Notes under the pieces: model-generated
Databases searched by the model: none
Told to the model about the DNA's origin: nothing
The model's input: only the letters and a program-made list of their open reading frames with translations
Position numbers and translations under genes: made by a program
From: Prostheceraeus crozeri
Lineage: Eukaryota > Platyhelminthes > Polycladida > Euryleptidae
Assembly: GCA_907163375.1 (NCBI GenBank)
Contig: CAJQUW010014352.1
Location: 62,001 to 126,000 of the forward strand
DNA: 64,000 nt
Reading direction: 5' to 3'
Part shown: positions 10,027 to 21,546 of the stretch, one piece after another
Layout of the letters: each line of letters starts with the position of its first letter
Position numbering within the stretch: the stretch's first letter is position 1

Positions 10027-10290
10027 ATATAAAGGAGAGAAGGTGAATTTTTTCACCTTGTCCATTAAAAGCAGCCTCCTGTTCCTGACCATCAGTTGGG
10101 CTACCAGATTGACTTTGGCGATGAAGTGCAAAAGTTCAATGAATCATTTTGAATGTAGGGACAGGAAATCCTGTGTCAGACTTGGCGCAATACTTTCCTC
10201 TTTGTTCAATCATAAGCAAGAATTCCAAACAGCTGCGGTTAAGAACCAGTCCTTAACAACAGACCAGATACTGCATCCGAATCATGTTTT
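10027..10290 (-). repeat. family X repeat, inverted partial copy
   Basis: Reverse-complement match to 40469-40740 and 53547-53820, including a shared open frame (…SSLLFLT, NHFECRDRKS, NHKQEFQT, NQSLTTDQI). The match ends close to the point where the two other copies differ by an exon-bearing block. No protein family was recognised, so it is treated as repeat sequence. Confidence 0.6.
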
Positions 10291-11277
10291 ATTCATTTGT
10301 CAAAAAATCTCCCGTACAACGTTGTCAAAGTGAGAATTGATAAAACTATGTAAGTTTCAGTAAAATTTTGAATAAAGTAAAAATCCTTTTATCATTGAAT
10401 AAAACATATAGACCCCAGTTTGTACGCGACACTACACGTTTAATGACTTTAATGCAAGTATCAGTCGCAGATATTTTTGTCACTTTCATTGACATTGAAA
10501 TTCTGGGTGCGTGTTATGGATGCTCCGTTCCTCACTACTATATGGATCCCTATTGTATCTCTTTATCATAAATGGATTGATGCTCACTTGATTTCTTAAT
10601 ATGATGAAATTTGTTGTATTGTTAGAAGTTGACATTTGCTGACAGTATGAAAAACTGCTGAAAATCTAAAGTGTTAAATAGAGAGCACCCGATATTTATC
10701 ATCATCATTCTTGAAATTTTGTCACTTCTGTCAACAGTTTTTTTACGGATGATTTTCCATAATTCTGCATGGTCATCGAAAATTTCGTATCTGTGCGATT
10801 TACATGCTCATCGTATTCTAACCATTGTGTTATGAACAAATACCAAATGAATGAATAGTCGTTTCTATCAAGATTGCTTAGCAACGAAATCAATGAAAGA
10901 CTGTGGAATTAATTGTTATTATAAGTCAGAGCAATCTTTTCAGAAGCTTCGAAGTTTGGGTTAAATTACATTAAAGAGACCGTCATAATGTGATTTCTTT
11001 CAACGTTTGCTTCAGATAGATGTTTTTTTTAGTTATTTATCTTTCATTGACTTCTTATTACTAACAACCTTTCAAGTTAACCATCATAAGAGAATGATTT
11101 GAACATATTTGAACTGTTCGGATTTAATTTCAATAGTCACAATATTTCTTTCATTTTGATTTCATCGCACGAAGAGGCAGTTGCAAGGCAGGAGAATCCA
11201 TATACGGGTCTAAACGAGAAAAGTAAAGAATATGATTTACGGCGGATAAGTTGAGGGTGTCTTTTTTGCTCAGGAAT
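10291..11277. other. gene-free stretch
   Basis: AT-rich sequence with only short open frames (for example 10368-10571 on plus and 10705-10893 on minus) that show no domain, splice context or composition shift. It leads into the piggyBac remnant at 11278. Confidence 0.4.
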
Positions 11278-12553
11278 GTCACCAAGAAAAGTACTCACTG
11301 CAGATCAAATCACTCAAATGGTTTGTTTGACGGATGACGATGATATTTGGAAGTTTCTGACTCTGACAGCATGAGCGACGAGATGAAGATTCCGAAGTGG
11401 ACTTGATGGAAACATCTTTCACGAGAAGTTCCTTCTCGGCAAAACGCCAGTCAACACACGTGAGCTCGAAGTTGCAATATCAACGTGAGCCATCTTCAAC
11501 GCTTCCTCCTCTGGACTCATCATTTACATCGTGTGATCAACCTGAATAGCAGTTTGTTACTGAGACAAATGATGCCAAATTAGAGGATCTCCCTTATTTC
11601 TAGGTTCTCCCTGTCTGTCGACAGATGCTGAAGAATCGATCAATATGGCGTCAAGTAACGAAGATCTGATCTCAAGGATTTTGGACATGTACATCACAGA
11701 CGAACCGATCGATATGTTAGTTCAATTTACGATTAAAAACAGCTGAACTATTTCTTGAAAAAGAGTCTGAGCATTTGAAGCCATACTCTCGTTTTCAGTC
11801 ATGGACGAACACGAATCCTTCGGAGATGAGGAAATTTGTTGGACTTCTGCTGTTGATGGGTGTTATCAAGAAACCAACTTTGCTAGATTGTTGGTCTACG
11901 GATCCATTAATCGCAACACCCTTTTTCCATTCCCAGACTTCGTTTTCCCGTGATCGATTTATCCTTCTGCTGCATTTTATTCGATTTGCTGACTACCACG
12001 ACCTCGGAGAGAACACTAGCCACTGCAGAAAATCATTCCATTTGCAACCCTTGTGGAAGCGACAAATCTCATCTATCAGCCGAAAGAAAATTTGACAGTA
12101 GATGAATCTCTCTTGTTGTTCAAAGGACACTTCAAGCAGCATATACCTGCTAAACGACGACGCTTTGAGATCAAAATTTGCATACTGTGTGAGAGTGAAT
12201 CTGGATATACTCTTGACTTTTGCTTCCATGCAACGAAATCAGAGCATGACAAGTTTGCCTCCCATGCGGCGCAACTCAGTGTTTCCGAACGCATTGTTGT
12301 GCATTTGTTTGACAGGTATCTCGACATGGGACACAAAGTTTTTGCGGATAACTGGTCCAACAGTGTGCGTCTTGCAGACAATCTTTTGAGCAGAAGAACA
12401 CTTTTGATTGGAACTATTCGCACAAAAAGAGGTATAGGCATACCTGACATTTTGAAGTCTTCTTCTGTTGCTGTGAAATCCACTTCTTTTGTGCGAGGTC
12501 TTTGTATAAAATATTGCTTTAAAAAATTTCATCTAAAAAGGTGCACCTCGTGA
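11278..12553 (+). pseudogene. decayed piggyBac-type transposase (DDE_Tnp_1_7), family 1
   Basis: Plus-strand remains of a piggyBac/PGBD transposase, which cuts and pastes DNA at TTAA. The likely start is MSPRKVLTADQ at 11278. Frames 11775-12095 (MRKFVGLLLLMGVIKKP, LLHFIRFAD) and 12053-12553 (DESLLLFKGHFKQHIPAKRR, HKVFADNWSNSVRLAD, TIRTKRGIG) give the first and second catalytic Asp regions (V-D-E and D-N-W). They overlap in different frames, so a frameshift separates them, and several stops lie between 11278 and 11775. The third Asp region and the Cys-rich C-terminus are absent after 12553. It is only distantly similar to the piggyBac copies at 18140 and 44548. No termini were found. Confidence 0.8.
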
Positions 12554-13570
12554 AAGAATTTGTGCGTTTTTGTGAATTATTGTTTATATTTGGTTGAGCA
12601 ATCATGCATGCTTTAAAGTTTTCAGTGTTTGTACTCTGGTGTAGGCCTGCATTCTACCTTTGATCATTTTCAAGTCAATGGTTGATTAAATAGAAGTTCG
12701 GAAAGAACCGGTGCGTTGTTTACAAATGAGTGTAATTCGGATTTTATTCACCCAATTTGCCAATTACATGCGAGTATAAAGAGTTCATTACATTTTAATT
12801 GAAAAATTGAGTCTTATATAAAGTCCTATCAGATGATTGGACTCCGGCCTATAACTAGACCCGAAGCATAATACAAACCAATTACTTATCCTCGTGCATA
12901 TAGCTGTCACTGTCTTGATGTCACCTTCCTCCGTCAAACAAAATACAGAAACAGCAGTGCATGCAAAGCTTGCAATAGTTGAGGGAATGAACCGTGATAG
13001 TGAGAAAAGGATTGTATTTTCACTCGGTGATTTAGTAGAGAAGACAAGCCTTCTTAGCCTCGATCACATCTGCGCAGCAAAGGTCACATCAGAGACAAAA
13101 ATGAAATACTAGTTTGTTTGAGAACATTACCTCTTACCCTCACGTTACATGTAATTGTGTGTGATGTCTCCTCCAAAGTGCATATTAAAATCGAAAGTGT
13201 ACTCATATTTTTTGGAGAAGGATAGGGGGATTTTCCTGCCTGGTAGAGACTGCAGAAAAAACGTGTGAAGCGCACATGAGGGAGGAGCCAAGTCGTATGC
13301 ATCCAACTTAAAGCGACATTTGATAAACTTTCATGGAAAATGATTGATAATTGATGCGTCAATGATAACTAAAGATAGGTTCAGGTAAGCCTATAATGAT
13401 CTATGATGTAGGTTACCAGCTTATTTAAATAAACTAGGCTTTATACACTTGCCACTCGGAATACCTGGAATACACTATCAAAATGATAGGACTCCGCATC
13501 CCTGACTTGCGTTATTCAAGTGCAGATTTTACGGAAGGCAACCGGTGTTGGTTTTGACATCTGCAAGTAT
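12554..13570. other. gene-free stretch
   Basis: No supported gene. A 72-codon plus frame at 12894-13112 and a 92-codon minus frame at 13084-13362 have no recognisable domain. Nothing periodic was noticed. Confidence 0.4.
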
Positions 13571-14913
13571 ATTGTTAACTCTTTCTAGAAAAGCGAATAC
13601 GACCAGATTGAAGTGAAATTGATCTACTTATCAAGCAAGGAGTGCTCAACTGTGCCGGGAGATATGAACGCAGTTGTCGGACAAGGCAGGGGAAAGTCTG
13701 TTTTCGGAGGTCATGGATTGGGAACACGAAATGAGAGGAAGAATACTCGTTGGTTTCTGCAGAAGAAACAACTTGTCAGTAATGACTACTTGGCTCAAGC
13801 ATCCGGAAAGGAGGAAATATACATTGAAGGCTCCTGGAGATCGAAATCGATATCAGTTGGACTACATCTTGGTCTCGGAACGCTATAAGAACAGTGTGAA
13901 GGTGCGCGTGCATATCCTGTAACAGATGTGAATTCTGACCACAACTGGGTGATGATGAAGATATGACTTCAACTGAAGCGACCACGACAATCGCAGAAGA
14001 AGACTACATGGAAGAAGACTGCATTAAAAGAGGAGAAAACGATATCTGAGTTCAACAATGAGGTTGTGAAGGTCATTCAGAGGGCAGCTACTGAAGCAAG
14101 TGGAATAGAAGAGCGATGGAAACTACTGAAAGACGGCATGCTGTATGTAGCCAAGAAATCGGTCGGAGTTAATGACAAGAAAGGTCCGAAGAAGCCTTGG
14201 GTGACAGATGAAATGCTAGAGAAGATGGAGGAGAGAAGAAAGTGGAAGAAATTAGCGACTAAGGATGGACGGAAGATGCACCGCAGATTGAACAATGCAC
14301 TGACGAAGAGAAATGGTTCAGTGATCGATGCGGTGAGATTGAAGAGCCAGAGAAGAGAGGAAAACTGGATCAGCTGTATCGTTAGGTGAAGGATCTGACT
14401 GTGAGCAACATAGGACGGAGAAGAATGACAGCAATCATGAGTCACGATGATGAGTTCTTGACAGATTCCGATGGAATCAAGGAAAGATGGAAGCTCTTCA
14501 TTGAAGAATTGTACAGTGGAAAGGAGAAGCCAAAGACGATTGAGCAGGAAAAAGAGGAACAAGTTGATACAGACGATCTTGTACCGGAGATGATCAGCAG
14601 CTAGGTTGAAGACGCAATCAGGAGTTTGAGTAGGAATAAGGCGTAAGGTTTTGATGGGATCTCAGTGGAGTTCATACGCACACTAAGAGCACAGACAAAG
14701 AAAAAGTTCATCGAAATGTGTAAAATGATCTACAAGGAAGAATTCCTACAAAGCGTTTTGGTTCCCATCGAAAAGAAAAGGAATTCGGTCTGGTGTGGAG
14801 AATTCCGAACTATTAGTCTGATTTTGTATGCTTCAAAGGTGGTGTTAAGAATGCTGTCTAAGCGACTCGAAAAGAAGGTCGAAGAGTATATGGGAATGGA
14901 TGAGTTCGGATTC

Positions 14914-14950
<37 letters not shown>

Positions 14951-16080
14951 ACAAGGGAAGCAATTGGAGTAGTTTGGTGTTTGGCTGAGCGAAGAATGGA
15001 GTTTAATGAAGATCTGTATGTTTGCTTTGTGGACTACGAGAAGGCCTTTGATCGAGTTAACTGGAAGAACCTTATGGAGGTGCTAACCAGGATTGGCGTA
15101 GAATGGAGACTGATCGCTACGCTATACATGAGGCAAACAGCAGTGGTAAGAGTCAGCGATGAAATGTCAGAGCCCAGTAAGATTGGACGAGGTGTTTGGC
15201 AAGGATGCTTAATATCACCTTTGTTGTTCAACATCTATGCGGAAGCCATGATGGAGGAAGCTCTGGAGAATGTGGAAGATGGAATCAAATTAGGTGGAGA
15301 ATTTGTGCAGGCTGTGTGATTTGCGGATGACTAAGCTATGATTGACAGCAAGGAAGAATGTTTGCAGAAGATAATGGACAATACTGTGATTCAGAGTTGC
15401 GGAATGAAAATTAATACAAATAAAATCAAGGTCATGCGAATCAGCCGGAAACCTGTCCTCGTTTGGGGTTAAGGTACAGGGTGTCGCAGTTGCAAAGGTC
15501 GAGGAACTCAAGTACTTAGGAAGTCATCTGACTCCTAATGGAACGGCAGAAAAGGACATCACGATTCGGATTGGAATGGCGACGACCGTGTTCAGAAAAC
15601 TGCAGTGTGTGTTGACAGGTGGAATGCGACAGGAGGTGAAAAAGAAGTTGCTCCAGACTCTGGTGTGGAGTGTAGTCATGTACGGATCCGAAACGTGGAC
15701 TATGCGGAAAGCGGATATCAGGAGACTGGAAGCATTTGAGATGTGGATCTGGAGACGGATGGATAAAGTGAAATGGACCGAGAAGCTGACGAATGTTCAA
15801 ATTCCTGAGTCTTGTGAACGAAGTGCCAAGTCTACTGGATACAATTAAGAGGGGAAAGAGAGATGTATCGGACATCTCCTAAGACATGAGAACCTGTCAT
15901 GAACAGCCTTGGAAGGTTGGATGACAGGAAAACGGCCAAGAGGAAGGCCGAAGCTTATGATGATCAGCGACATGAAGAATGGTGAGGGATGTGCGGAGAG
16001 GAAGAGAAGAGCAGAAGACAGAAAGAAGTGGAAGAAACTGTCATGAGAGACCTGCCTAAGGGCAGATTACCTGAGATTGA
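13571..16080 (+). mobile_element. decayed APE-type LINE (RTE/CR1-like), 5'-truncated
   Basis: A non-LTR retrotransposon reading left to right. The endonuclease C-terminal half is visible at 13640-13915 (GDMNAVVGQ, FGGHGLGTRNERG, YTLKAPGDRNRYQLDYILVS). Linker and reverse transcriptase follow: FRTISLILYASKVVLRMLS near 14810, YVCFVDYEKAFDRVNW near 15020, GVWQGCLISPLLFNIYAEA near 15195, FADD near 15320, and the C-terminal ETWTMRKADIRRLEAFEMW near 15690. It ends with a GKRPRGRPKLMM-type tail and an ATTG-rich 3' end near 16080. Many stops and frameshifts, so it is dead. The clade is not decidable by eye. Its 3' end recurs at 42243-42495 and 54113-54232. Confidence 0.85.
14914..14950 (+). repeat. 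(GA)n-G9 microsatellite inside the LINE reverse transcriptase
   Basis: A run of about 14 GA units followed by nine G. It falls exactly where this LINE type encodes a GFRxGRGTRxAI box: GFQ precedes and GTREAIGVVW follows in another frame. It looks like slippage expansion of an AGAG-rich codon stretch. Confidence 0.85.
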
Positions 16081-17464
16081 TTCATTGATATGAAATTGAC
16101 TGATATGTCACTCCTCGTCATTCAAATTCCTGACAGACACCAAGGCGCAGAATCAGAGAAGTAGAACTCCTCCTACGTACAACTAAATGCTAAATATTCT
16201 CAAAAAAAGGAGCTGGAACAAGAAAACGAAGATCATTTCACGATCGAGACAAGACTCTCATGCGGCTCAGAATCTAGATGGACTAAAGTGGAGAAATTCC
16301 CAAAAATATGTCGCTAAAAAACGCAACCTTTTCAGGTTTCTAATGCATCTGTCAAACCAAACATCACATTGCCCAGAAAGAATAAACTGAAGATTCATGC
16401 TATGAAAAGTAGCGGTACAGAAAAGAAAACTGTGAATATTTAATGATTGAGGTAGGTCTCTCATGCTGCCCAGAAAACAAAGAAAATGAAGTGGAGAATA
16501 TCCTTCATTGGAGAGAAAAAGAAAACGTCGATCGAAGCAAGTCTCTCATTCGTCAGAAATTTATACCCAAAAAGTAGGAGTGAGGAAAAGAAAATGTTGA
16601 TTATCTCAAGCCAAGACTCTCACACCTCCCAGCTCCCAGATAAATAAATTGATGAAATTCGTTCCCCAACAGAGCTGGGATCGGATAAAACAAAAGGCCG
16701 TTCTATAACTCGAACATTTATCTCTCACTTGGCATCAATGAAGCACGGCAACTTTGACAAATTCAAAAAATAGGATCAGGTAAAGGAAAGCGTTGACCAC
16801 TATGACCGAAACATTTCTCACTGCGCCAAATTGAATTCTGCATGATGAAAAATGTGTTGATATTTGTAGGCACCAAAATACTTGTACAAAGTATTCGCCG
16901 ATCATAGAAAGTCTTCGTCAGTGGCATATGTCCCAATACACGCATTCATCTCTCACTTGGAACCGATGAAGTTTGGGAAACTCCGAAAAAGTTGGAGAAA
17001 TCCTGAAAATAGGAGATAATATAATGAATTAATTATACTATCTAGTTCTATAGTAGTGAATTATCATTGTATTATAAAAGTTAAAGTCAAGCTTATTAAT
17101 TAAACATGAGATTGTTAACTCTCTGCTTGCTTCTTTGAAGTCAAGTAAAAAAGATGGGCAATCAATCAAGTTTAAATACTATACTCTGCTAATATTAACA
17201 AGTGTTGGATCTGCTAGATAATGATCAATCAGGTCTGGATGCTATCATATTAATGTCACGTAGCAAATACAAAAACGTGAAGATTACTTAAATTATGAAA
17301 GATTAAATGAGATCAACAGCAGGAATCTAGAAAGGTCAATCGGGACTCAATCTTTATTCCTGAACTATCAAACCCAACCAGACACGGTCTACATGTAGCA
17401 CAATAAGGAGATTGCGTTGGTCTCAAAAATATTAAATACAAAGCACTAGTAATTAATTACATAA

Positions 17465-17665
17465 ACTTTAATTATCATTCGCATTATCAACATTATTGTT
17501 ATCAGCGGCCTCACTGGCCTTATGCCTCTGCCTGTACGCATGTGGGCGACGGCCGCAGCAATCAGTTATTCTGTGCTTCATGTGGCTTAGAACAAGCTTC
17601 TCAAAAGTCTTTGATAATGGAGAAAGTGAAGTAATAAGGCGAAAACAGTAATTTTAGGTGGATGG
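17465..17665 (-). pseudogene. LINE reverse-transcriptase scrap in repeat copy A
   Basis: Minus strand resembles the N-terminal fingers of a CR1/jockey-like reverse transcriptase (an RLIT-x-LSPLSKTFEKLV box, then an AYRQ-like box). This copy is more decayed than those at 43874-44092 and 55609-55827. Confidence 0.5.
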
Positions 17666-18135
17666 CGCTTTGGAATGGGCACACAAATCCGAAATTCAAA
17701 CATTTTAGAAAAGTCACAGTTGCAACAGATCCTCTGAACAATTCGAAAAGCGGCTCACACAAATAGGAAACTGCAATTGATAACAACTTAGATAGAATTA
17801 GAGGGAAGGTCCATGAATGGTCCATTTTATTAAGTCGTCGTAAAAGATGATTTTTTCGGATTTTTATCTAATTACTGTACATTTAGTGATTGATCAAGTG
17901 ACTTGCTATCAGGGGACACGAGTATCATATCGATTTCAACACACAAATTCTCTCAAGGGTCATTCCACATCAAATCGTCAAATTTCGGAAAAAGTGAGTA
18001 ACAAAGGTTCTCAAATTTTCTTAAAATTCACAAATTTTTATTGTTTAGTTCTATATAGATGAAATCCAAAGGATTTCGGAAAAATTCTATCGGGAAGGTC
18101 ACATGCGCGACCTTGACTTATTCGAATTTTCTACT

Positions 18136-18139
18136 TTAA
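18136..18139. repeat. piggyBac target duplication TTAA, copy A left side
   Basis: TTAA directly before the CCCTTTCAG terminus. The matching right-hand site at 38798-38801 reads CTAA. In repeat copy C the same position is a single TTAA (near 56276) with no element. Confidence 0.85.
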
Positions 18140-18488
18140 CCCTTTCAGTCCGTCTCGATGAATTCGCCCCGCACTCATATCCGGCGCAATAATGAAAAAA
18201 CGAGATTTTTACATTTTATCATCCTCTTTCAAAATCGAACTGCGATCACTAAAATGTCACGTATGCCACGCTGGAAAGCAATCCATGTGAAGCGCAGGGG
18301 ACTGTGGGCATCCTGAACAATAATAAGTGGATTCTCGCACTCTCCGAGTTCCTCCTGGAGCCACTTTCCAGCATTGTCTGCAGGATTTGGATGTTCTGGG
18401 ATTCTTCCCGGTGGTCGGCAGCTTCATTGGAAAAGCCCATTGCTGATTCTGTTGGATATGTGGGTGCGAACATCCGGAATGTCATTCC

Positions 18489-18494
18489 CATATA
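18489..18494. repeat. Polinton target-site duplication CATATA, left
   Basis: CATATA sits immediately before the element and again at 37664-37669. The uninterrupted piggyBac copy B has a single CATATA at the matching place near 44897-44902. Six bases is the Polinton norm. Confidence 0.93.
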
Positions 18495-18938
18495 AGTAAT
18501 GGGCAAAAGACCGTTCCAGGCCACCATAAAATTCAAAAAAATAGTATCTTTAAAAACGACATAAATTCATGAATTTGAACCCTTTTTCAGGTTTTTAAGA
18601 CCTAAATACATGAATTTGAACCCTTTTTCAGGTTTTTAAGACCTAAATTCATGAATTTGGTTCATTCAAAAAGTACCATTTTTTTCAAAAATGGTACTTT
18701 TAAAAACGACATAAATTCATGAATTTGAACCCTTTTTCAGGTTATGAAGACCTAAATTCACAAATTTGGGCGTTTTTAAAAATACCCAATTTTCAAGTTT
18801 TTCAAAATCTCAAATTTGAGAATTGCAATTTTCACCCTCAAAATCATGACCGTTCCAGGACACCGAAAATCATAAAAGTTGAGTATCTCAAAATTTGAGA
18901 ATTACAATTTTCATTGCTTAAATCATGACCGTTCCTGG
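18495..18938 (+). repeat. Polinton 2 left terminal inverted repeat
   Basis: About 444 bp matching the complement of the right end. It has short internal direct repeats (ATGAATTTGAACCCTTTTTC three times, a TTTTTAAGACCTAAAT phrase), a local palindrome around AGTACCATTTTT...AAAAATGGTACT at 18670-18702, and two copies of a segment containing CATGACCGTTCC. It ends where the left and right sequences stop matching, near CGTTCTTACAATT. Confidence 0.85.
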
Positions 18939-19266
18939 CGTTCTTACAATTTATCTACTGCTTTGCACTCAGATGAACACTCAATTGTAGAGAACATCTG
19001 CTTCTCGCATTTATGAATAAAAGGCATTTCAGTGTAAAGAGCTGTGTCCTCCAACTCAAACATTTGAAAGGAAACAATGTATGAAAGAACAAACAGCTGC
19101 TACTACTCTGTGAAACAATGAGATTTTAATTGTACGTTAGGCAAGTTGTTTTAATTCTTGTTAATGCGTCAGCACACCCGTATGACGTTAAGATATCTGC
19201 CAGCTGTACTGTTTTCATTTATCTCTCTCGTCTGTCATTGTATCGTGTGCTGCGCTGTGATCAGTC

Positions 19267-19941
19267 ATGACAACACAAGAAGTTATCGAAGAGCAGTCAA
19301 ACATTATTGCTACGTTTCCGGAGTTATTTACAGAAATTTCAAAACGATATATTTCCAATGATAAGAAGGAAGAATATAACACTTTCATCATTGAACAAAT
19401 GGAGAAATTTCCTATTATTTTTGACCCTACATTTTTTGATAAGGAAAGAAAACGGAGAAGAAAAGCAAAACGCTTACTCGTGAAAGAAAAGAAAGAAAGA
19501 GAAAGGGACGGAAAGATTGACGACCTTCATCATCAATTAACGACGTCTTTATCTACCCGATATGAATTTGTGGATTCCTTAGAAGACTTTGTTGAGCCTT
19601 CAGGAGATACTGCTAAAGCCATTGCAAATTTAAATACTCTTTATGTGATGGAGAAGAAAAATAACGTTATTAACATAATGATGAAAATCTACCTGGGGAA
19701 ACACGCGAATTACTTACTGGAACTGTGTGAAAAGGATAAGGCATACTTTCAACATTTATTGCAAACTAATAACATTTCTTATTCAAGGACTGAAATTGCA
19801 TTTGCAATTAAATTAGGTAAGATGGCATCTATTTTTCCAAAGATTTGTAGACTAAATGTACCCTTACGTTTTTTGAAATCGAATTTATCATTGTTAGAAG
19901 ATTGTCTTCGGAAATATGAAAGCTTTTGGAAAGAAGCTTAA
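19267..19941 (+). CDS. Polinton 2 hypothetical protein, 224 aa
   Basis: First gene inside the left inverted repeat, 224 codons, open. It is highly charged and mostly helical, with a Lys/Arg-rich stretch at residues about 60-85 (KERKRRRKAKRLLVKEKKER) that could bind DNA or direct nuclear import, and no cysteines in a metal-site pattern. I do not recognise the family. Its base composition matches the Polinton. It is followed directly by a nine-copy 123-bp tandem array. Confidence 0.6.
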   Translation: MTTQEVIEEQSNIIATFPELFTEISKRYISNDKKEEYNTFIIEQMEKFPIIFDPTFFDKERKRRRKAKRLLVKEKKERERDGKIDDLHHQLTTSLSTRYEFVDSLEDFVEPSGDTAKAIANLNTLYVMEKKNNVINIMMKIYLGKHANYLLELCEKDKAYFQHLLQTNNISYSRTEIAFAIKLGKMASIFPKICRLNVPLRFLKSNLSLLEDCLRKYESFWKEA

Positions 19942-19951
19942 AAGAACTTAA

Positions 19952-21003
19952 AAGTAGTAGTAGCTGATTTTATTTTATTTTACTGGGAACGAAAATTCGT
20001 TGTCCACGCTGTGGACATGTTGTTAATGCAATTTGTAATATTATAGTTAATAACCGATTGTTTTAAGGAAGTTGAATAGTAGTAGCTGATTTTATTTTAT
20101 TTTACTGGAGAACGAAAATTCGTTGTCCACGCTGTGGACATGTTGTTAATGCAATTTGTAATATTATAGTTAATAACCGATTGTTTTAAGGAAGTTGAAT
20201 AGTAGTAGCTGATTTTATTTTATTTTACTGGAGATGGAAAATTCGTTGTCCACGCTGTGGACATGTTGTTAATGCAATTTGTAATATTATAGTTAATAAC
20301 CGATTGTTTTAAGGAAGTTGAATAGTAATAGCTGATTTTATTTTATTTTACTGGAGAACGAAAATTCGTTGTCCACGCTGTGGACATGTTGTTAATGCAA
20401 TTTGTAATATTATAGTTAATAACCGATTGTTTTAAGGAAGTTGAATAGTAGTAGCTGATTTTATTTTATTTTACTGGAGAACGAAAATTCGTTGTCCACG
20501 CTGTGGACATGTTGTTAATGCAATTTGTAATATTATAGTTAATAACCGATTGTTTTAAGGAAGTTGAATAGTAGTAGCTGATTTTATTTTATTTTACTGG
20601 AGAACGAAAATTCGTTGTCCACGCTGTGGACATGTTGTTAATGCAATTTGTAATATTATAGTTAATAACCGATTGTTTTAAGGAAGTTGAATAGTAGTAG
20701 CTGATTTTATTTTATTTTACTGGAGATGGAAAATTCGTTGTCCACGCTGTGGACATGTTGTTAATGCAATTTGTAATATTATAGTTAATAACCGATTGTT
20801 TTAAGGAAGTTGAATAGTAGTAGCTGATTTTATTTTATTTTACTGGAGAACGAAAATTCGTTGTCCACGCTGTGGACATGTTGTTAATGCAATTTGTAAT
20901 ATTATAGTTAATAACCGATTGTTTTAAGGAAGTTGAATAGTAGTAGCTGATTTTATTTTATTTTACTGGAGAACGAAAATTCGTTGTCCACGCTGTGGAC
21001 ATC
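19952..21003 (+). repeat. nine-copy 123-bp tandem array with a palindrome in each unit
   Basis: Units begin (at the GATTTTATTTTA phrase) near 19966, 20088, 20211, 20334, 20457, 20580, 20703, 20826 and 20949. Spacing is 123 bp, once 122. Each unit contains the perfect inverted repeat GTCCACGCTGTGGAC. Units 3 and 7 share a GGAGATGG variant where the others have GGAGAACG. The ninth unit stops just after the palindrome. No coding role is visible. Confidence 0.95.
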
Positions 21004-21120
21004 AATATTTGTAGACTTGTGTGGTTGCATTTTTGCAAATATACATATTGAAATATCCATGTGTTGTTTTTAATTTCTCATTTACGGGAATATAATAGAA
21101 ACATTTTATCTTCTATAAAA

Positions 21121-21255
21121 ATGAGAAACATTAGAGACTTCCAAAAAATATACAGCAAACAAAACCACATTAAATTTCGATTTAAATGAGATTGCTAAGC
21201 AATTGGGAATAAAGAATTTTCACATATTGATGAGTAATGAATTACTATTGATAAA
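21121..21255 (+). pseudogene. partial duplicate of the Polinton 2 protease start
   Basis: This stretch matches the beginning of the protease gene at 21547 (shared phrases such as TTTCGATTTAAAT, GAATAAAGAATTTTCA and a TGAATTAC end) but is decayed and does not continue into the catalytic part. It is a fossil tandem duplication of roughly the first 45 codons. Confidence 0.7.
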
Positions 21256-21334
21256 AGATGTGCGAAACACTAACTCTACTGATACAATGCAACAATGTAA
21301 CGTTTAAATTTAGATTAAATTAAATCATTTCAAA

Positions 21335-21525
21335 ATTGAATAAGTAGTAAAGAAAGACATCATTAGAGACCAGTTTTAAATCAATACCCCCCCAAGTAGT
21401 AAGGAAAGTCATCATTATAAAAATGTTTTAAATCAATACCCCCTTCTGACTAAGTAGTAAGGAAAGACATCATTAGAGAACAGTTTTAAATCAATACCCC
21501 CCCTTCTGACTTCTAGGGGTCCCTT
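21335..21525 (+). repeat. threefold leader repeat before the protease gene
   Basis: Three direct repeats of about 50-75 bp, each with AAGTAGTAA(A/G)GAAAG(A/T)CATCAT, then GTTTTAAATCAATACCCCC; the last two also carry TTCTGAC. The C-runs are striking in this AT-rich element. They lie directly upstream of the protease start. Confidence 0.85.
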
Positions 21526-21546
21526 AAGAAATTTTTTTATTATAAA

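Larger units (their letters stand above)
16081..18139. repeat. composite repeat, copy A, part 1
   Basis: Sequence shared with copy B (42496-44547) and copy C (54233-56279). It begins directly after the LINE ATTG tail. The first 900 bp contain degenerate repeats of about 70-130 bp marked by a TCTCTCA(T/C) box (near 16257, 16459, 16545, 16617, 16723, 16950). An antisense reverse-transcriptase scrap lies near 17465-17665. It ends at TTAA (18136-18139), where a piggyBac element is inserted. No intact gene. Confidence 0.85.

Noticed and set aside
10368-10893. Short ORFs on both strands
   Set aside because: No domain, no splice context, ordinary AT-rich composition.
19952-21003. CRISPR-like regular array
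   Set aside because: Units are full tandem repeats with no unique spacers, in a eukaryotic Polinton.
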